Shown here: in pieces, positions 10,053-19,378 of the stretch
Numbering within the stretch: the stretch's first letter is position 1
Layout of the letters: every line of letters begins with the position of its first letter
NCBI GenBank assembly: GCA_027624035.1
Contig: JAQBUI010000022.1
Location: 1 to 56,401, forward strand
Direction of reading: 5' to 3'
Source: Pseudomonadota bacterium
GTDB taxonomy: Bacteria; Pseudomonadota; Gammaproteobacteria; Pseudomonadales; Azotimanducaceae
Length of the DNA: 56,401 nt
Made by a program: the position numbers and the translations under genes
The notes under the pieces: model-generated
Seen by the model: the letters and a program-made list of their open reading frames with translations, nothing else
Database searches by the model: none
What the model was told of the DNA's origin: nothing

Positions 10053-10121
10053 GGCAGGCAGTCGACGTCCTGCCGGGAAGCTTCCGGCCCCCAGAGAGCC
10101 GCCCGGAACTTCCATGAAGGC
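10030..10121 (-). repeat. Dispersed ~90-bp intergenic repeat (copy F)
   Basis: Reverse orientation. The left end (CATGGAAGTTCCGGGCGG when read on the minus strand) and the CCGGAAGCTTCCCGGCAGGACG core match the family; the right end is diverged. This is the only copy in a divergent gap rather than after a gene end. Confidence 0.65.
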
Positions 10122-10166
10122 CGATGATGATTCATCGGACGATTGACCTGAACCGGGAGCAGAACA

Positions 10167-10556
10167 ATGATCGAAGGAGCCTGTCACTGTGGTGAGGTTC
10201 ACTGGCGGCTTGACGCGGTGCCCGATTCGGCCACGGCGTGCAACTGCACGGTGTGCCGTCGTTACGGTGCGCTTTGGGCCTATGATTTCGAGGGCGAGGG
10301 GATCACCGTGTCGGGCCCAACGACGGTTTATTCCCGAGGCAGGATGATCGGGTTTCACTTCTGCGGATCCTGTGGCTGCATCGCCTACTGGCGATCACTG
10401 ATCGCCGAGGAAGGGAATCGGCGTCGTATTGCGGTCAATCTCCGTCTGACTGAACCTGACGAGATCGCGCAGGTCGCGATCGATCACTTTGATGGGCTCG
10501 TCAGCTTTGATGATCTTCCACGAGATGGAAAGTGCGTTGCGGACTATTGGTTTTGA
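10167..10556 (+). CDS. GFA family (glutathione-dependent formaldehyde-activating-like) protein
   Basis: 129 residues, a normal GFA length. Seen: zinc ligands in the expected order, ACHCGEV near the N-terminus, CNCTVCRRYG at about residue 29, and CGSCGCIAYW around residue 73. The family fold is the Mss4-like zinc tent. Despite the family name, most members have no proven formaldehyde activity. First gene of a plus-strand run of small accessory enzymes. Confidence 0.88.
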   Translation: MIEGACHCGEVHWRLDAVPDSATACNCTVCRRYGALWAYDFEGEGITVSGPTTVYSRGRMIGFHFCGSCGCIAYWRSLIAEEGNRRRIAVNLRLTEPDEIAQVAIDHFDGLVSFDDLPRDGKCVADYWF

Positions 10557-10575
10557 GCGGGTAGCGTCCGGTGCC

Positions 10576-11091
10576 ATGAAGCAGATCATCGTCAGACCCT
10601 TCGTGCCCGGTGAGTGGCAGCAATACCGGGACCTTCGCCTGCAGGCGCTGCGGGATTCGCCGGACGCCTTTGCCAGCACCTATGAGGACAGCAGCCTGAT
10701 CCCCGATGATGCCTGGCGTGAGCGGCTTGCACGCGCAGACCCTGAATTCGACCTGCCCCTAGCCGGACTGCACGATGCCTCGCTCTTCGGTATGGCCTGG
10801 GCAACCATCCATAAGGATCAGCGCAACATGACTCATCTCTATCAAATGTGGGTTGCCCCCGATGTTCGTGGGCTTGGCATGGGCAGGATGCTTCTTGATG
10901 CCGCGCTCAACTGGGCTCGCGGACGAGGATGTGATGCCCTGGTACTTGATGTCACCAGTGGTGACCGGCCCGCTCGAAGGCTCTATGAGGCTGCGGGTCT
11001 GCTGCCAGTCGGTGAACCAGCGCCGCTACGGCCCGGTTCGGTATTGCAGACCCAGTCAATGAGATACGACTTGTCACGGAGTTTCAGATGA
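10576..11091 (+). CDS. GNAT family N-acetyltransferase
   Basis: 171 residues from the ATG at 10576, 19 bp after the GFA gene. Seen: MWVAPDVRGLGMGRMLLDAAL, which is the acetyl-CoA pyrophosphate-binding motif A (RGxGxG type), and a C-terminal VTSGDRPARRLYEAAGLLPVG with the typical family ending. The N-terminal region LRLQALRDSPDAFAST is common in stand-alone GNATs of unknown substrate. One of three GNAT genes within 3.1 kb. Confidence 0.88.
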   Translation: MKQIIVRPFVPGEWQQYRDLRLQALRDSPDAFASTYEDSSLIPDDAWRERLARADPEFDLPLAGLHDASLFGMAWATIHKDQRNMTHLYQMWVAPDVRGLGMGRMLLDAALNWARGRGCDALVLDVTSGDRPARRLYEAAGLLPVGEPAPLRPGSVLQTQSMRYDLSRSFR

Positions 11092-11092
11092 C

Positions 11093-11227
11093 AGCCTTGA
11101 GTGTGCCCGTCCCAGGCACGCGGTGGTCGTGCAAGTAAGTACTCTCGCTGGCACCCAGGGAAGCCCTGATTGATTGGAAAAAGACTTTAATCAGAGGTTC
11201 CCTCGTATGAGTGAATTTCCATGACAG
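11093..11227 (-). repeat. Dispersed intergenic repeat, split or expanded copy (copy E)
   Basis: The right half (AGCCTTGAGTGTGCCCGTCC to GTGGTCGTGC) lies directly after the GNAT stop. A left-end-like piece (GAATTTCCATGACAG, i.e. CTGTCATGGAAATTC in reverse) appears about 90 bp later. The stretch between them does not match the other copies, so this copy seems interrupted or rearranged. Confidence 0.5.
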
Positions 11228-11272
11228 TCTTGTGTGATCTGGAACAGTCCGGGCCAGGGCGGTAGATCTGAT

Positions 11273-11788
11273 ATGGGCTGGATCGAAACCGAACGACTGC
11301 TGCTGAGACGGTTCAAACCCTTCGATGAGCCATCGATGCGGCAGGTTTTCATGGACCCGAAGGTCATGCAGTACAGCATGGGGACGAAGTCAGTTGAGGA
11401 CGTCGGGCAATGGCTGAGTGCCCGGCTGACAGAAGATCCCAGGGATACGGGAAGTCGCATCTTTGCGGTCACGCTGCGTTCTGGCGGTTCCGCCATCGGT
11501 TACTGCGGTGTGACCGATACGCCAGATATAGACGGAGAAGAGTTGCCAGAGATTGGTTATCGTCTGCGTCGTGATGCCTGGGGGCGTGGGTATGGCACAG
11601 AATCGGCGATCGCGGTTCGCGACTACGCATTCTCGACGCTGGGCAAGACCCGACTCGTTGCGCTGATAGATCCGGATAATCTGGCATCCATTCGCGTCGC
11701 CGAGAGGCTCGGGATGGTCTTCTTGAAACAGATCATGTTGCCTGGCTACGATCACCCGGATCACCTTTATGGCCTGTGGCGTGGATAG
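11273..11788 (+). CDS. GNAT family N-acetyltransferase, RimJ/RimL type
   Basis: 171 residues. Seen: IETERLLLRRFKPFDEPSM, the standard opening of the RimJ/RimL-like group; IGYRLRRDAWGRGYGTESAIAV (acetyl-CoA motif A); and NLASIRVAERLGMVFLKQ near the end. The ATG at 11273 gives the family-typical start; a longer frame exists upstream but has no family match. Many such proteins modify ribosomal proteins, peptides or metabolites; the target is unknown. Ten bp separate it from the kinase gene downstream. Confidence 0.88.
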   Translation: MGWIETERLLLRRFKPFDEPSMRQVFMDPKVMQYSMGTKSVEDVGQWLSARLTEDPRDTGSRIFAVTLRSGGSAIGYCGVTDTPDIDGEELPEIGYRLRRDAWGRGYGTESAIAVRDYAFSTLGKTRLVALIDPDNLASIRVAERLGMVFLKQIMLPGYDHPDHLYGLWRG

Positions 11789-11797
11789 ACCCCGGAC

Positions 11798-12313
11798 ATG
11801 CGCGCGTTCTTACTGATCTTCTCCGGACTGCCCGGGACCGGCAAGTCCACACTGTCGGAGCGTCTGGCGGCACCACTGAATGCGGCATGGCTCAGAATTG
11901 ATACGATCGAGCAGGCGCTCAGGGACCTTTGTGGCATTGAGGTGCAAGGCGAGGGATACCGGCTGGCCTATCGACTGGCCCGGGACAATCTCCGAGCGGG
12001 ACGGAACGTCATCGCGGATTCCTGCAACCCCATTGCCCTGACGCGAACCGAGTGGCGGTCCGTTGCGGCCGCTGAGGACGCTGGCTGCATCAATGTAGAG
12101 GTGATCTGTTCCGACCCGACGGAACATCGGTATCGAGTCGAACATCGGCAGGTGGGTATTTCCGGCCTTGCGCTTCCGACGTGGCAGAATGTGCTGGACC
12201 GGGAATATCACCCATGGGACCAGGAGCGCATCGTCGTTGATACGGCGGCCATGACGATTGAACAAAGCTGCACCAGGGTTCTCGAGGAACTGTCCGGGAG
12301 GAACATCTATTGA
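11798..12313 (+). CDS. P-loop AAA_33-type kinase/ATPase
   Basis: 171 residues. Seen: Walker A in FSGLPGTGKSTLSERLA at residues 8-24, an acidic RIDTIEQAL segment, VIADSCNP as probable Walker B region, and an arginine-rich lid-like part (TEHRYRVEHRQ). This is the layout of small-molecule or zeta-toxin-like P-loop kinases. It follows a GNAT gene by 9 bp and may be co-transcribed. Substrate not determinable; phosphorylation of an antibiotic, sugar or nucleotide are all possible. Confidence 0.82.
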   Translation: MRAFLLIFSGLPGTGKSTLSERLAAPLNAAWLRIDTIEQALRDLCGIEVQGEGYRLAYRLARDNLRAGRNVIADSCNPIALTRTEWRSVAAAEDAGCINVEVICSDPTEHRYRVEHRQVGISGLALPTWQNVLDREYHPWDQERIVVDTAAMTIEQSCTRVLEELSGRNIY

Positions 12314-12478
12314 GGCGCTTTCGACGATGTCTATTGAACGTACGGATACCAGATGTGGTTGATGGCTGGCTGAGATAGACTGGGTGCTGAATCACCGGTC
12401 TGTCCCTGGCAGGGTTGACCGCCTATCCACCGGACACCAACTGTGTTCAGATTAATCCACCAACAGGGAGTGACCGAC

Positions 12479-13000
12479 ATGGCCATTACACTCTACGACA
12501 TCAGCGTTCCGAATTACCTGCAGATTCTGGGCGCGGCATCCGGTTTTCTGGCCAGGGGCAGGGAACACTTTGAGGCGAACCAGCTCAGCCTGGACGAATT
12601 GGTCGAGACCCGTATTTTTGACGATATGCTGCCGCTTCGATTTCAGGTCGTCTCAACCGCCCATCACTCCCTTGGGACCACGCGAGCGATGGCCTCTGGC
12701 GAATTTGCGCCACCATCGAGCATGCCGCACCTGGACTACCAGGGGCTTGAGGATCTGATCAAGGAGGCACAGGCGGAGATTCAGGCGCTGACCCCGGACG
12801 CCGTCAATGCTCATGAGGGTGGCGAGATTCTGTTCAAGATCGGCGGCAATTCACTCGCCTTTACGACTGAAGATTTCGTCAGCTCTTTCTCGATGCCCAA
12901 CTTCTATTTCCATGCCACGACGACCTACGACATCCTACGCTCGAAAGGTGTACCCATCGGCAAGCGGGACTTCATCGGCAAGATGCGGATGAAGGGTTGA
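12479..13000 (+). CDS. DUF1993 family protein
   Basis: 173 residues. Seen: ITLYDISVPNYLQILGAASGFL at the N-terminus and SMPNFYFHATTTYDILRSKGVPIGKRDFIG at the C-terminus, both characteristic of DUF1993, a DinB-like helical-bundle family of unknown role. The start at 12479 is supported by AGGGAG. The gap before it (12314-12478) shows nothing recognisable. A copy of the 90-bp repeat begins 8 bp after the stop. Confidence 0.87.
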   Translation: MAITLYDISVPNYLQILGAASGFLARGREHFEANQLSLDELVETRIFDDMLPLRFQVVSTAHHSLGTTRAMASGEFAPPSSMPHLDYQGLEDLIKEAQAEIQALTPDAVNAHEGGEILFKIGGNSLAFTTEDFVSSFSMPNFYFHATTTYDILRSKGVPIGKRDFIGKMRMKG

Positions 13001-13007
13001 TACGTCA

Positions 13008-13097
13008 CATTTTCATGGAAGTGCGGTTCCGACACTCTACCCCGGGCAGACCTTCGTGCACTACGACCGCGTGCCTGACACGGGTACGCTCAGGGTT
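13008..13097 (+). repeat. Dispersed ~90-bp intergenic repeat (copy C)
   Basis: Forward orientation: TTTCATGGAAGTGCGGTTCC at the left end, CACTACGACCGCGTGCCTGA and ACGGGTACGCTCAGGGTT at the right end. Moderately diverged; both ends recognisable. Confidence 0.75.
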
Positions 13098-13123
13098 GTT
13101 CGGGATGCAGATTGCGGCGTGAA

Positions 13124-13648
13124 ATGATCGGTGCCGCTGCCACGGTCAGGCAGGCGTCAGGCGCAGATGCGGGCTTGATTGTTGAACTGTATAACCAGTA
13201 CGTGCTGCAGTCGACTGCAACCTTTGAGGAAGAGCCCGTTGATGCGCCAGGGATGACATCCCGCATCGCTCGGATACAGGAGGCGGGGTTACCCTGGTTG
13301 ATTGCGGAGATCGATGGAGAATTCGCTGGCTACGCCTACGGCGCCCCCTGGCATGGTCGGTCCGCCTATCGCCATGCGATTGAGGTCAGCATCTATCTGG
13401 ACCACAGGGCCATGGGGCAGGGGACGGGTACTCTGCTCTACAGAGCGTTGTTTACTGCGCTCCGGCAACGGGATATCAAGACGGTGATCGGTGTCATCGC
13501 ATTGCCCAACGATGCCAGTGTCGCACTCCACGAGAAACTCGGGCTGCGAAAGGCCGGCCAGCTCGATCGAATTGGATTGAAATTTGGGCGTTGGATCGAC
13601 GTGGGATTCTGGCAGGGCCGGCTCGACAGCCAGGAGCCGGACCTTTGA
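13124..13648 (+). CDS. GNAT family N-acetyltransferase, PAT/MnaT type
   Basis: 174 residues from the ATG at 13124 (a TTG 12 bases upstream is an alternative). Seen: VELYNQYVLQSTATFEEEPV, FAGYAYGAPWHGRSAYRHAIEVSIYLDH and GQGTGTLLYRALFTALRQR. This is the pattern of the phosphinothricin/methionine-derivative acetyltransferase group, including the GYAY and EVSIYL motifs. Family members acetylate small amino-acid-like compounds; resistance or detoxification would fit the neighbouring accessory enzymes. Confidence 0.87.
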   Translation: MIGAAATVRQASGADAGLIVELYNQYVLQSTATFEEEPVDAPGMTSRIARIQEAGLPWLIAEIDGEFAGYAYGAPWHGRSAYRHAIEVSIYLDHRAMGQGTGTLLYRALFTALRQRDIKTVIGVIALPNDASVALHEKLGLRKAGQLDRIGLKFGRWIDVGFWQGRLDSQEPDL

Positions 13649-13747
13649 TGACCAACGGCTGGCCAAACAGAGCAGGTTGATCAATCAGAAAGGAACCTTT
13701 ATCTCAGTTCTGATATTCTGCCCCGGCGTAGGAAAGGTGGGACAAAT

Positions 13748-14725
13748 GTGGAAATAGCACCAAAACCAGAAAACGAAGCCAGAAGGCTCGAAGTGCTTCA
13801 GTCGCTGGGCCTGTTGAATACGCCACGGGAAGAACGCTTCGACCGGTTTACCAGGTTCGCCCAACGACTGTTCGATGTACCGATTGCCTACATCAGTCTG
13901 ATTGATGAAGACGTTCAATGGTTCAAGTCGATCCAGGGTGTCGATATCGAACAGACCCCCCGTGATGTCTCCTTCTGCAGCCATACGATATTGAATGACA
14001 ACATCGTCGTCGTCAGCGATCTCACCGAGGATCGTCGCTTTCGTGACAATCCGGTTGTGATCTCGCCGCCTTATATTCGCTTCTATGCAGGCGTCAGGCT
14101 GCTGGTGCGTGACGAACTGGCGATTGGCACCCTTTGTATCATGGATACCAAGGTGCGTTCGTTGTCGTTCGAGGATCGTGAGATCCTGAAGGACCTGGCA
14201 GGGATGATCGAACAGGAGTTCATGGCTCATAGTATGGCGACCACGGACGAACTTACCGGCCTTTCGAACCGACGTGGCTTTCGGGCCATCGCCCAGCATG
14301 GCATTTCATTGTGTCGTCGCATGGACAAGTCGGCCACCCTGATGTTCTTTGATCTGGATGGGTTCAAGGCTGTCAACGATAACTTCGGGCATGCCGAGGG
14401 GGACAAGGTGCTTCGTGATATCGGCCAGATACTGCTGCGGGAATTTCGAAATTCAGATGTGGTGGCGCGGCTGGGCGGTGATGAATTCTGCGTGTTGCTG
14501 ACAGGTACCAATGCTGAACATATCGAGAAACCACTGGCCAACCTTCAATCGGCGATTCACGAGGAGAACATGAACGTTCCCTACGATATTGGTTACAGCG
14601 TGGGGACGGTGGCCTTCGACCCGACCAAGCATCAGAAGATTGATGATCTGCTGATGGAGGCCGATGCCGCCATGTACCGTGAAAAAAAAGCCCGCAAGCT
14701 CGAACAGGACACCCGCAAGCGATAG
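13748..14725 (+). CDS. GAF-GGDEF diguanylate cyclase
   Basis: 325 residues, GTG start with AGGTGGG upstream. Seen: a GAF domain at about residues 25-155 (FDRFTRFAQRLFDVPIAYIS, DVSFCSHTIL, GVRLLVRDELAIGTLCI), then a GGDEF domain from about 165: DELTGLSNRRGF, FFDLDGFKAVNDNFGHAEGD and the active-site loop LGGDEF. An inhibitory-site RxxD (RNSD) sits exactly five residues before GGDEF, so product inhibition by c-di-GMP is expected. There are no membrane segments, so it is a soluble sensor. It is a single-gene unit; the input ligand of the GAF domain is unknown. Confidence 0.92.
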   Translation: MEIAPKPENEARRLEVLQSLGLLNTPREERFDRFTRFAQRLFDVPIAYISLIDEDVQWFKSIQGVDIEQTPRDVSFCSHTILNDNIVVVSDLTEDRRFRDNPVVISPPYIRFYAGVRLLVRDELAIGTLCIMDTKVRSLSFEDREILKDLAGMIEQEFMAHSMATTDELTGLSNRRGFRAIAQHGISLCRRMDKSATLMFFDLDGFKAVNDNFGHAEGDKVLRDIGQILLREFRNSDVVARLGGDEFCVLLTGTNAEHIEKPLANLQSAIHEENMNVPYDIGYSVGTVAFDPTKHQKIDDLLMEADAAMYREKKARKLEQDTRKR

Positions 14726-14906
14726 TCGATCCGTTGGCGCGCCCGGCGACGGAGATCTGCTGTCCATCCGTACAAGGCATCGCCTTCTCGGATCAATTCA
14801 TGGATGCTGACAGCTTCTTGACGTCCAAGGGGCCACAGCGGCCGTATAATAGGGGGCAGCCAGCCCCGGGCTGTTTGCCATTGACCTTCTTGAGTCTGGA
14901 CTATTG

Positions 14907-16139
14907 ATGAATCGAATCATAGGAATACTGTTGCTGATCGCGGTCAGTCTGTATGGTTGCGGCGGTGACGAAGTTGCGCCCGGGTCGCAGGATGAAGGCA
15001 AGTCGGGCGCCAGGTCATCGGAGAACGCCACGGAGCAGGCGCAGCGGCCCGGCAAGACCGGCACGGCCGAACCAGGTGAGCGGCGTACCGGAGCCGGTGA
15101 ACGGGGTCAGAGACCCGGTGCTGCTGCCGATGGAGCAGATGTCAGCCGCGAAGAACGAGCCCGGCAGATTCAGGAACGAATGGCCCAGTTCAAGGATCGT
15201 CCGGTTCCGGTGGCGGTCACCACCGTCGAACGTGGCCGAGTCGATGCGTTCTACTCTACCACGGCATCGCTGACGGCTGAGGAAGAAGCCTCTATCGTTG
15301 CCAGAACCCAGGGCGTTGTAGAAGCCATCTTTGTCGAAGAAGGCGATTTCGTCGATGCCGAGACCCCGCTGGCACAACTCGATACCGATATGCTGGAACT
15401 TGAGGTGGCCAGGACGCGCACCAACGTTGAGAGCTTTGAGCGGGCCTATCAGCGTGCCAGTCAGCTTCGTGAGACCAGGATGATCTCCCCGGAAGCCTAC
15501 GATCAGGCGCGATACAACCTGGACAGAGAAAAGGCGACGCTGGCGCTGCAGCTTTACCAACTGGAAGAAGCCACCATTCGTGCCCCTATTGATGGTGTCA
15601 TCACCCGCCGCCTGATCAAGCTTGGCAATACCCTGGCGCCCAATTCCGCGGCGTTCGAGATCAAGCGTGCCGACACCATCGAGGCCATTTTGAATGTGCC
15701 TGAAAAGGAACTGGTCAAGATCAGTAGAGGGCAGCTGGCCCGGGTGAGCATCGATGCGCTTAATGAACGGGAGTTTGAAGGGGTTGTGAAGAGGGTGGCC
15801 CCGGAAGTGGATCCAACCTCAGGCACGTTTCGAGTGACGGTCGCGTTGGACAACCCAGACCGTGTGTTGAAGCCAGGTATGTTTGCCAGGGTAAGCGTTC
15901 GTTACGACTCGAACGACAACACCCTGCTGGTCGCCCGGGAAGCCGTTGTGACCCAGAAAGATGAAAGCGCTGTGTTCGTCGTGCGTGGCGGTATTGCGAC
16001 ACGCCAGATCGTGCGCACCGGCTACGAAATGGACAGTCAGGTGGAGCTCCTGGACGGCGTGGGCGAAGGCGAGCAGGTGGTCATCACCGGCCAGGGCGGT
16101 TTACGAGACGGCGCCTCCGTGCGCGTCGTACCCCTGTAA
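14907..16139 (+). CDS. RND efflux periplasmic adaptor (membrane fusion lipoprotein)
   Basis: 410 residues. The ATG at 14907 gives a lipoprotein signal (IIGILLLIAVSLYGCGG, lipobox LYGC), so the protein should be lipid-anchored. A low-complexity charged linker (about residues 25-90, rich in E, R, G) precedes the HlyD/MFP core: VEAIFVEEGDFVDAETPLAQLD (lipoyl half), a helical hairpin, ATIRAPIDGVITRRLIKLGN, beta-barrel with VAPEVDPTSGTFRVTVALDNPD, and a C-terminal membrane-proximal domain. It links inner-membrane pump to outer-membrane channel. Two permease genes follow within 5 bp and by overlap, forming one operon; no TolC-type gene is present. Confidence 0.93.
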   Translation: MNRIIGILLLIAVSLYGCGGDEVAPGSQDEGKSGARSSENATEQAQRPGKTGTAEPGERRTGAGERGQRPGAAADGADVSREERARQIQERMAQFKDRPVPVAVTTVERGRVDAFYSTTASLTAEEEASIVARTQGVVEAIFVEEGDFVDAETPLAQLDTDMLELEVARTRTNVESFERAYQRASQLRETRMISPEAYDQARYNLDREKATLALQLYQLEEATIRAPIDGVITRRLIKLGNTLAPNSAAFEIKRADTIEAILNVPEKELVKISRGQLARVSIDALNEREFEGVVKRVAPEVDPTSGTFRVTVALDNPDRVLKPGMFARVSVRYDSNDNTLLVAREAVVTQKDESAVFVVRGGIATRQIVRTGYEMDSQVELLDGVGEGEQVVITGQGGLRDGASVRVVPL

Positions 16140-16144
16140 TCCCG

Positions 16145-19100
16145 GTGGGCGTGGTCGCTGGTTCAATTGCGAGGCCCGTGACGGTGGCGATGGCCACATT
16201 GGCCGCGGTGCTTTTTGGGGCGCTGTCACTGGATAATCTCGGTCTCAACCTGCTGCCCGAACTGACGTACCCCACCCTGACGGTCAGGACCGAGTTCGAG
16301 GGGGCGGCGCCGGCGGAAGTCGAGGAACAGATCACCCGCCGCCTTGAGCAGCGGCTCGGCGTGATCAGCGGCGTCCGCAAGATGCATTCCATTTCTGCTG
16401 CCGAGCGGTCGGACGTCGTGCTGGAATTCGTCTGGGGCTCGGACATGGACATTGCGGCCATCGAAGTTCGCGAGAAACTCGATCTCGTATCCCTGCCGCT
16501 GGATGTGGAACGGCCCTCGATCCTGCGCCTCAATCCAAACCTGGACCCCATCTTTCGCCTGGCGCTGACCCGCAAGGAGCCACTTCGTGATCCCGTCTAT
16601 GATCTTCAGACGTTGCGCCGGTTTGCGGACGACTTTCTGAAGCGGCGCCTTGACCCGGTCTCCGGCGTGGCTGCGGTCATCATCGGGGGTGGCTACGAGG
16701 ACGAGGTCTCCGTCAGCGTGGACCAGGAGAAACTGGCCCAGCTGGGCATCACCATTTCAGCGCTGGGACAGCGCCTCAGCAACACCAATGTCAACCTGTC
16801 CGGTGGCAGACTGACTGATGGCACGCAGGAATTTCTGATCCGTACGGTCAATCAGTTCACTTCTATTGAAGCCATCCGGGACACGATCATCTTTCAGAAC
16901 GAGGGTCGAATCCTGCGTCTTCGAGATGTCGCCCATGTCACCGAGGGTCAGAAGGAACGTGACTCCATCATGCGGGTCAACGGACGCGAGGCGATTGAAA
17001 TCTCGATCTACAAGGAGGGTGATGGTAACACCGTCTCGGTGGCCGAAAACATCCGTCAGCGACTGACAGAGATACAGGAAGTGTTGCCACCCAACTTCGA
17101 ACTGGTGACGATCTACGATCAGTCCACCTTCATCAGTGCGGCGATAGATGAGGTCAGGACCGCAGCGCTGATGGGCGCGGTTCTGGCGATTCTGGTGCTG
17201 TTCCTGTTTCTGCGTGATCTGCGCAGTACGTTGATTGTGACCGCCACCATTCCCGCATCGGTGATGGTGACGTTCGGCATGATGGATCTCAATGGAATCA
17301 GTCTCAACGTCATGAGCCTCGGCGGCATTGCGCTCGCGGTGGGGATGCTGATGGACAATGCCATCGTCGTACTGGAGAACATCTCACGGCACAGGTCCGA
17401 GGGTCGAAGCATCAAGGAGGCCGCGCGCCTCGGTGCATCCGAGGTCGGAGGCGCGGTCATGGCGTCCACGCTGACGACGATCGCTGTCTTTCTGCCACTG
17501 GCGTTCATCGAAGGGATTGCGGGCCAGTTGTTTGAGGATCAGGCTTTGACGGTGGCGTTTGCACTGGTGGCCTCGCTGATCCTGGCGTTCACGCTGATAC
17601 CGATGTTGTCTTCGATTGAAGGCCAGGCAGCAGATGCCCCGGTCGGCGACACTTCTGACCAGCCACGACGAATCTGGCTGTTGCCGCTCGTATGGCTGTT
17701 CGTGGAGGGGCCGCGTCTGGTTCTGGTGCTGATTCTGCGGCTCTTGAGGATCGTGGTCGGGCTGCTGCGGACGGTTCTCACACCCTTTTTGGATGGGTTT
17801 GATCTGGTCTACCAACACGCCGCCCGGGGCTACGCACGGTTGCTCTCGCTGGCACTCGACTTTCGCCTCACGGTGATTGCGGCGGCGCTGGTCGCTCTGC
17901 TCGGCAGCCTGGCAGTCATTCCGCTGATGTCATTCCAACTGATTCCACCCCTGGCGCAGGGTGAGTTCAAGGTGGACTTTGAGCTGTCCCCGGGAACGCG
18001 TCTGGCGCTGACGGACGCTACGCTCAACAGTGTTTCTGAACACCTGGCCGAACTGGGTGTCATCGACAAGACGTATTCGGTGGCGGGTACCGGTGGGCGA
18101 CTTGACGCCTCTGCGGTCAGTGGTGGCGAGAACATTGGTGGGCTGAACGTGGTGCTTGCCAGGGACGCGACCAGTGAGGACGAACAAGATGCCATGTTTG
18201 TGGTGCGTCAGGTGCTGGAGGATGTGCCGGATGCACAGTACACGCTGTCACGGCCACAGTTGTTCACGTTCTCCACACCCCTTGAGATCGAAATCAGTAG
18301 CACCAGCCTAGACGATATCGGGATGGTTGCCGATGAACTGGTGCGGCAGATGGCAGAATCCACGACATTCTCCGACGTTGAGTCATCCATGCGCGCCGGA
18401 TATCCCGAGATCCAGATCGAGTTCGACCAGGACCGGGCTGCCGCTCTTGGCCTGTCGGTACCAGAGGTAGCCAACCTCGTTGTGCGCAAGGTCAAGGGAG
18501 ATGTCCCGACGGAATTCACCTGGCAGGATCGAAAGATTGATATCCGGGTCCGGCTTGCGGAGGACAAACGGAACTCCGTTGCGGACATCGAAGACATTGT
18601 TATCAATCCGGCGAGTCCACGTCCTATCAGGCTGTCCAGCGTTGCCCGGGTGTTTGTCGGTGTCGGTCCGGCCGACATTCAGCGGATTGACCAGCAGCGG
18701 GTCGCGATCGTCAGTGCCGGTGTCACCGATGGGGACCTCGGCGGGGCCGCCACCGAGGTGCGCCAGCTACTGGCGGGGATCCCCCATCCGTCCGGCGTCA
18801 AGAGTTCGGTGGGCGGGCAGAATGAGGAAATGGAGGCGTCCTACAGGTCTCTGCAGTTTGCGCTCGTGCTGGCGCTGATCATGGTTTACCTGGTGATGGC
18901 GTCCCTGTTTGAGTCGCTGCTGCACCCGTTCATCATCATGTTCACGATTCCGCTGGCGGCCGTCGGTGCGATTATGGCACTTGCGCTGACGGGCACCAGC
19001 GTATCCGTGGTGGTCTTCATCGGGCTGATCCTGCTGGTTGGTATTGTGGTCAACAACGCCATCGTCCTGATTGACCGGGTCAATCAGCTGCGGCTGGCAG

Positions 19101-19378
19101 GGCTTGCCAAACGGGAAGCCATAGAGCAGGGGGCCGGTCAGCGGCTGCGCCCGATTCTGATGACCACCCTCACCACGGTGCTCGGTTTGCTGCCGATGGC
19201 CATCGGGCTGGGGGAGGCCTCGGAGTTACGCACGCCGATGGCGATTACCGTCATTGGCGGCCTGCTGGTCTCTACATTTTTGACGCTGATTGTGATTCCG
19301 GTGGTGTATGATCTTGTGGATCGAAAAGTAGTGAACGTTGATGCGGACTCTGTCAGAGACAACCTGGAGGTGGTCTGA
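16145..19378 (+). CDS. RND efflux permease, first subunit
   Basis: 1077 residues, GTG start 5 bp after the adaptor. Seen: the N-terminal helix (SIARPVTVAMATLAAVLFGA), porter-domain features (TEFEGAAPAEVEEQITRRLE), GMLMDNAIVVLEN in TM4 with the proton-relay aspartate, and the repeat in the C-half (GIVVNNAIVLIDRVNQLR). Odd: after TM6 there is an extra segment at about 505-560 with charged stretches and two additional hydrophobic runs (IWLLPLVWLFVEGPRLVLVL; LLRIVVGLLRTVL), making it longer than a usual RND pump. It probably exports hydrophobic compounds using the proton gradient. Confidence 0.92.
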   Translation: MGVVAGSIARPVTVAMATLAAVLFGALSLDNLGLNLLPELTYPTLTVRTEFEGAAPAEVEEQITRRLEQRLGVISGVRKMHSISAAERSDVVLEFVWGSDMDIAAIEVREKLDLVSLPLDVERPSILRLNPNLDPIFRLALTRKEPLRDPVYDLQTLRRFADDFLKRRLDPVSGVAAVIIGGGYEDEVSVSVDQEKLAQLGITISALGQRLSNTNVNLSGGRLTDGTQEFLIRTVNQFTSIEAIRDTIIFQNEGRILRLRDVAHVTEGQKERDSIMRVNGREAIEISIYKEGDGNTVSVAENIRQRLTEIQEVLPPNFELVTIYDQSTFISAAIDEVRTAALMGAVLAILVLFLFLRDLRSTLIVTATIPASVMVTFGMMDLNGISLNVMSLGGIALAVGMLMDNAIVVLENISRHRSEGRSIKEAARLGASEVGGAVMASTLTTIAVFLPLAFIEGIAGQLFEDQALTVAFALVASLILAFTLIPMLSSIEGQAADAPVGDTSDQPRRIWLLPLVWLFVEGPRLVLVLILRLLRIVVGLLRTVLTPFLDGFDLVYQHAARGYARLLSLALDFRLTVIAAALVALLGSLAVIPLMSFQLIPPLAQGEFKVDFELSPGTRLALTDATLNSVSEHLAELGVIDKTYSVAGTGGRLDASAVSGGENIGGLNVVLARDATSEDEQDAMFVVRQVLEDVPDAQYTLSRPQLFTFSTPLEIEISSTSLDDIGMVADELVRQMAESTTFSDVESSMRAGYPEIQIEFDQDRAAALGLSVPEVANLVVRKVKGDVPTEFTWQDRKIDIRVRLAEDKRNSVADIEDIVINPASPRPIRLSSVARVFVGVGPADIQRIDQQRVAIVSAGVTDGDLGGAATEVRQLLAGIPHPSGVKSSVGGQNEEMEASYRSLQFALVLALIMVYLVMASLFESLLHPFIIMFTIPLAAVGAIMALALTGTSVSVVVFIGLILLVGIVVNNAIVLIDRVNQLRLAGLAKREAIEQGAGQRLRPILMTTLTTVLGLLPMAIGLGEASELRTPMAITVIGGLLVSTFLTLIVIPVVYDLVDRKVVNVDADSVRDNLEVV

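Noticed and set aside
11798..12313. P-loop protein as zeta-toxin of a toxin-antitoxin pair
   Set aside because: No small antitoxin gene overlaps or precedes it; its neighbour is a GNAT. A general kinase reading is safer.
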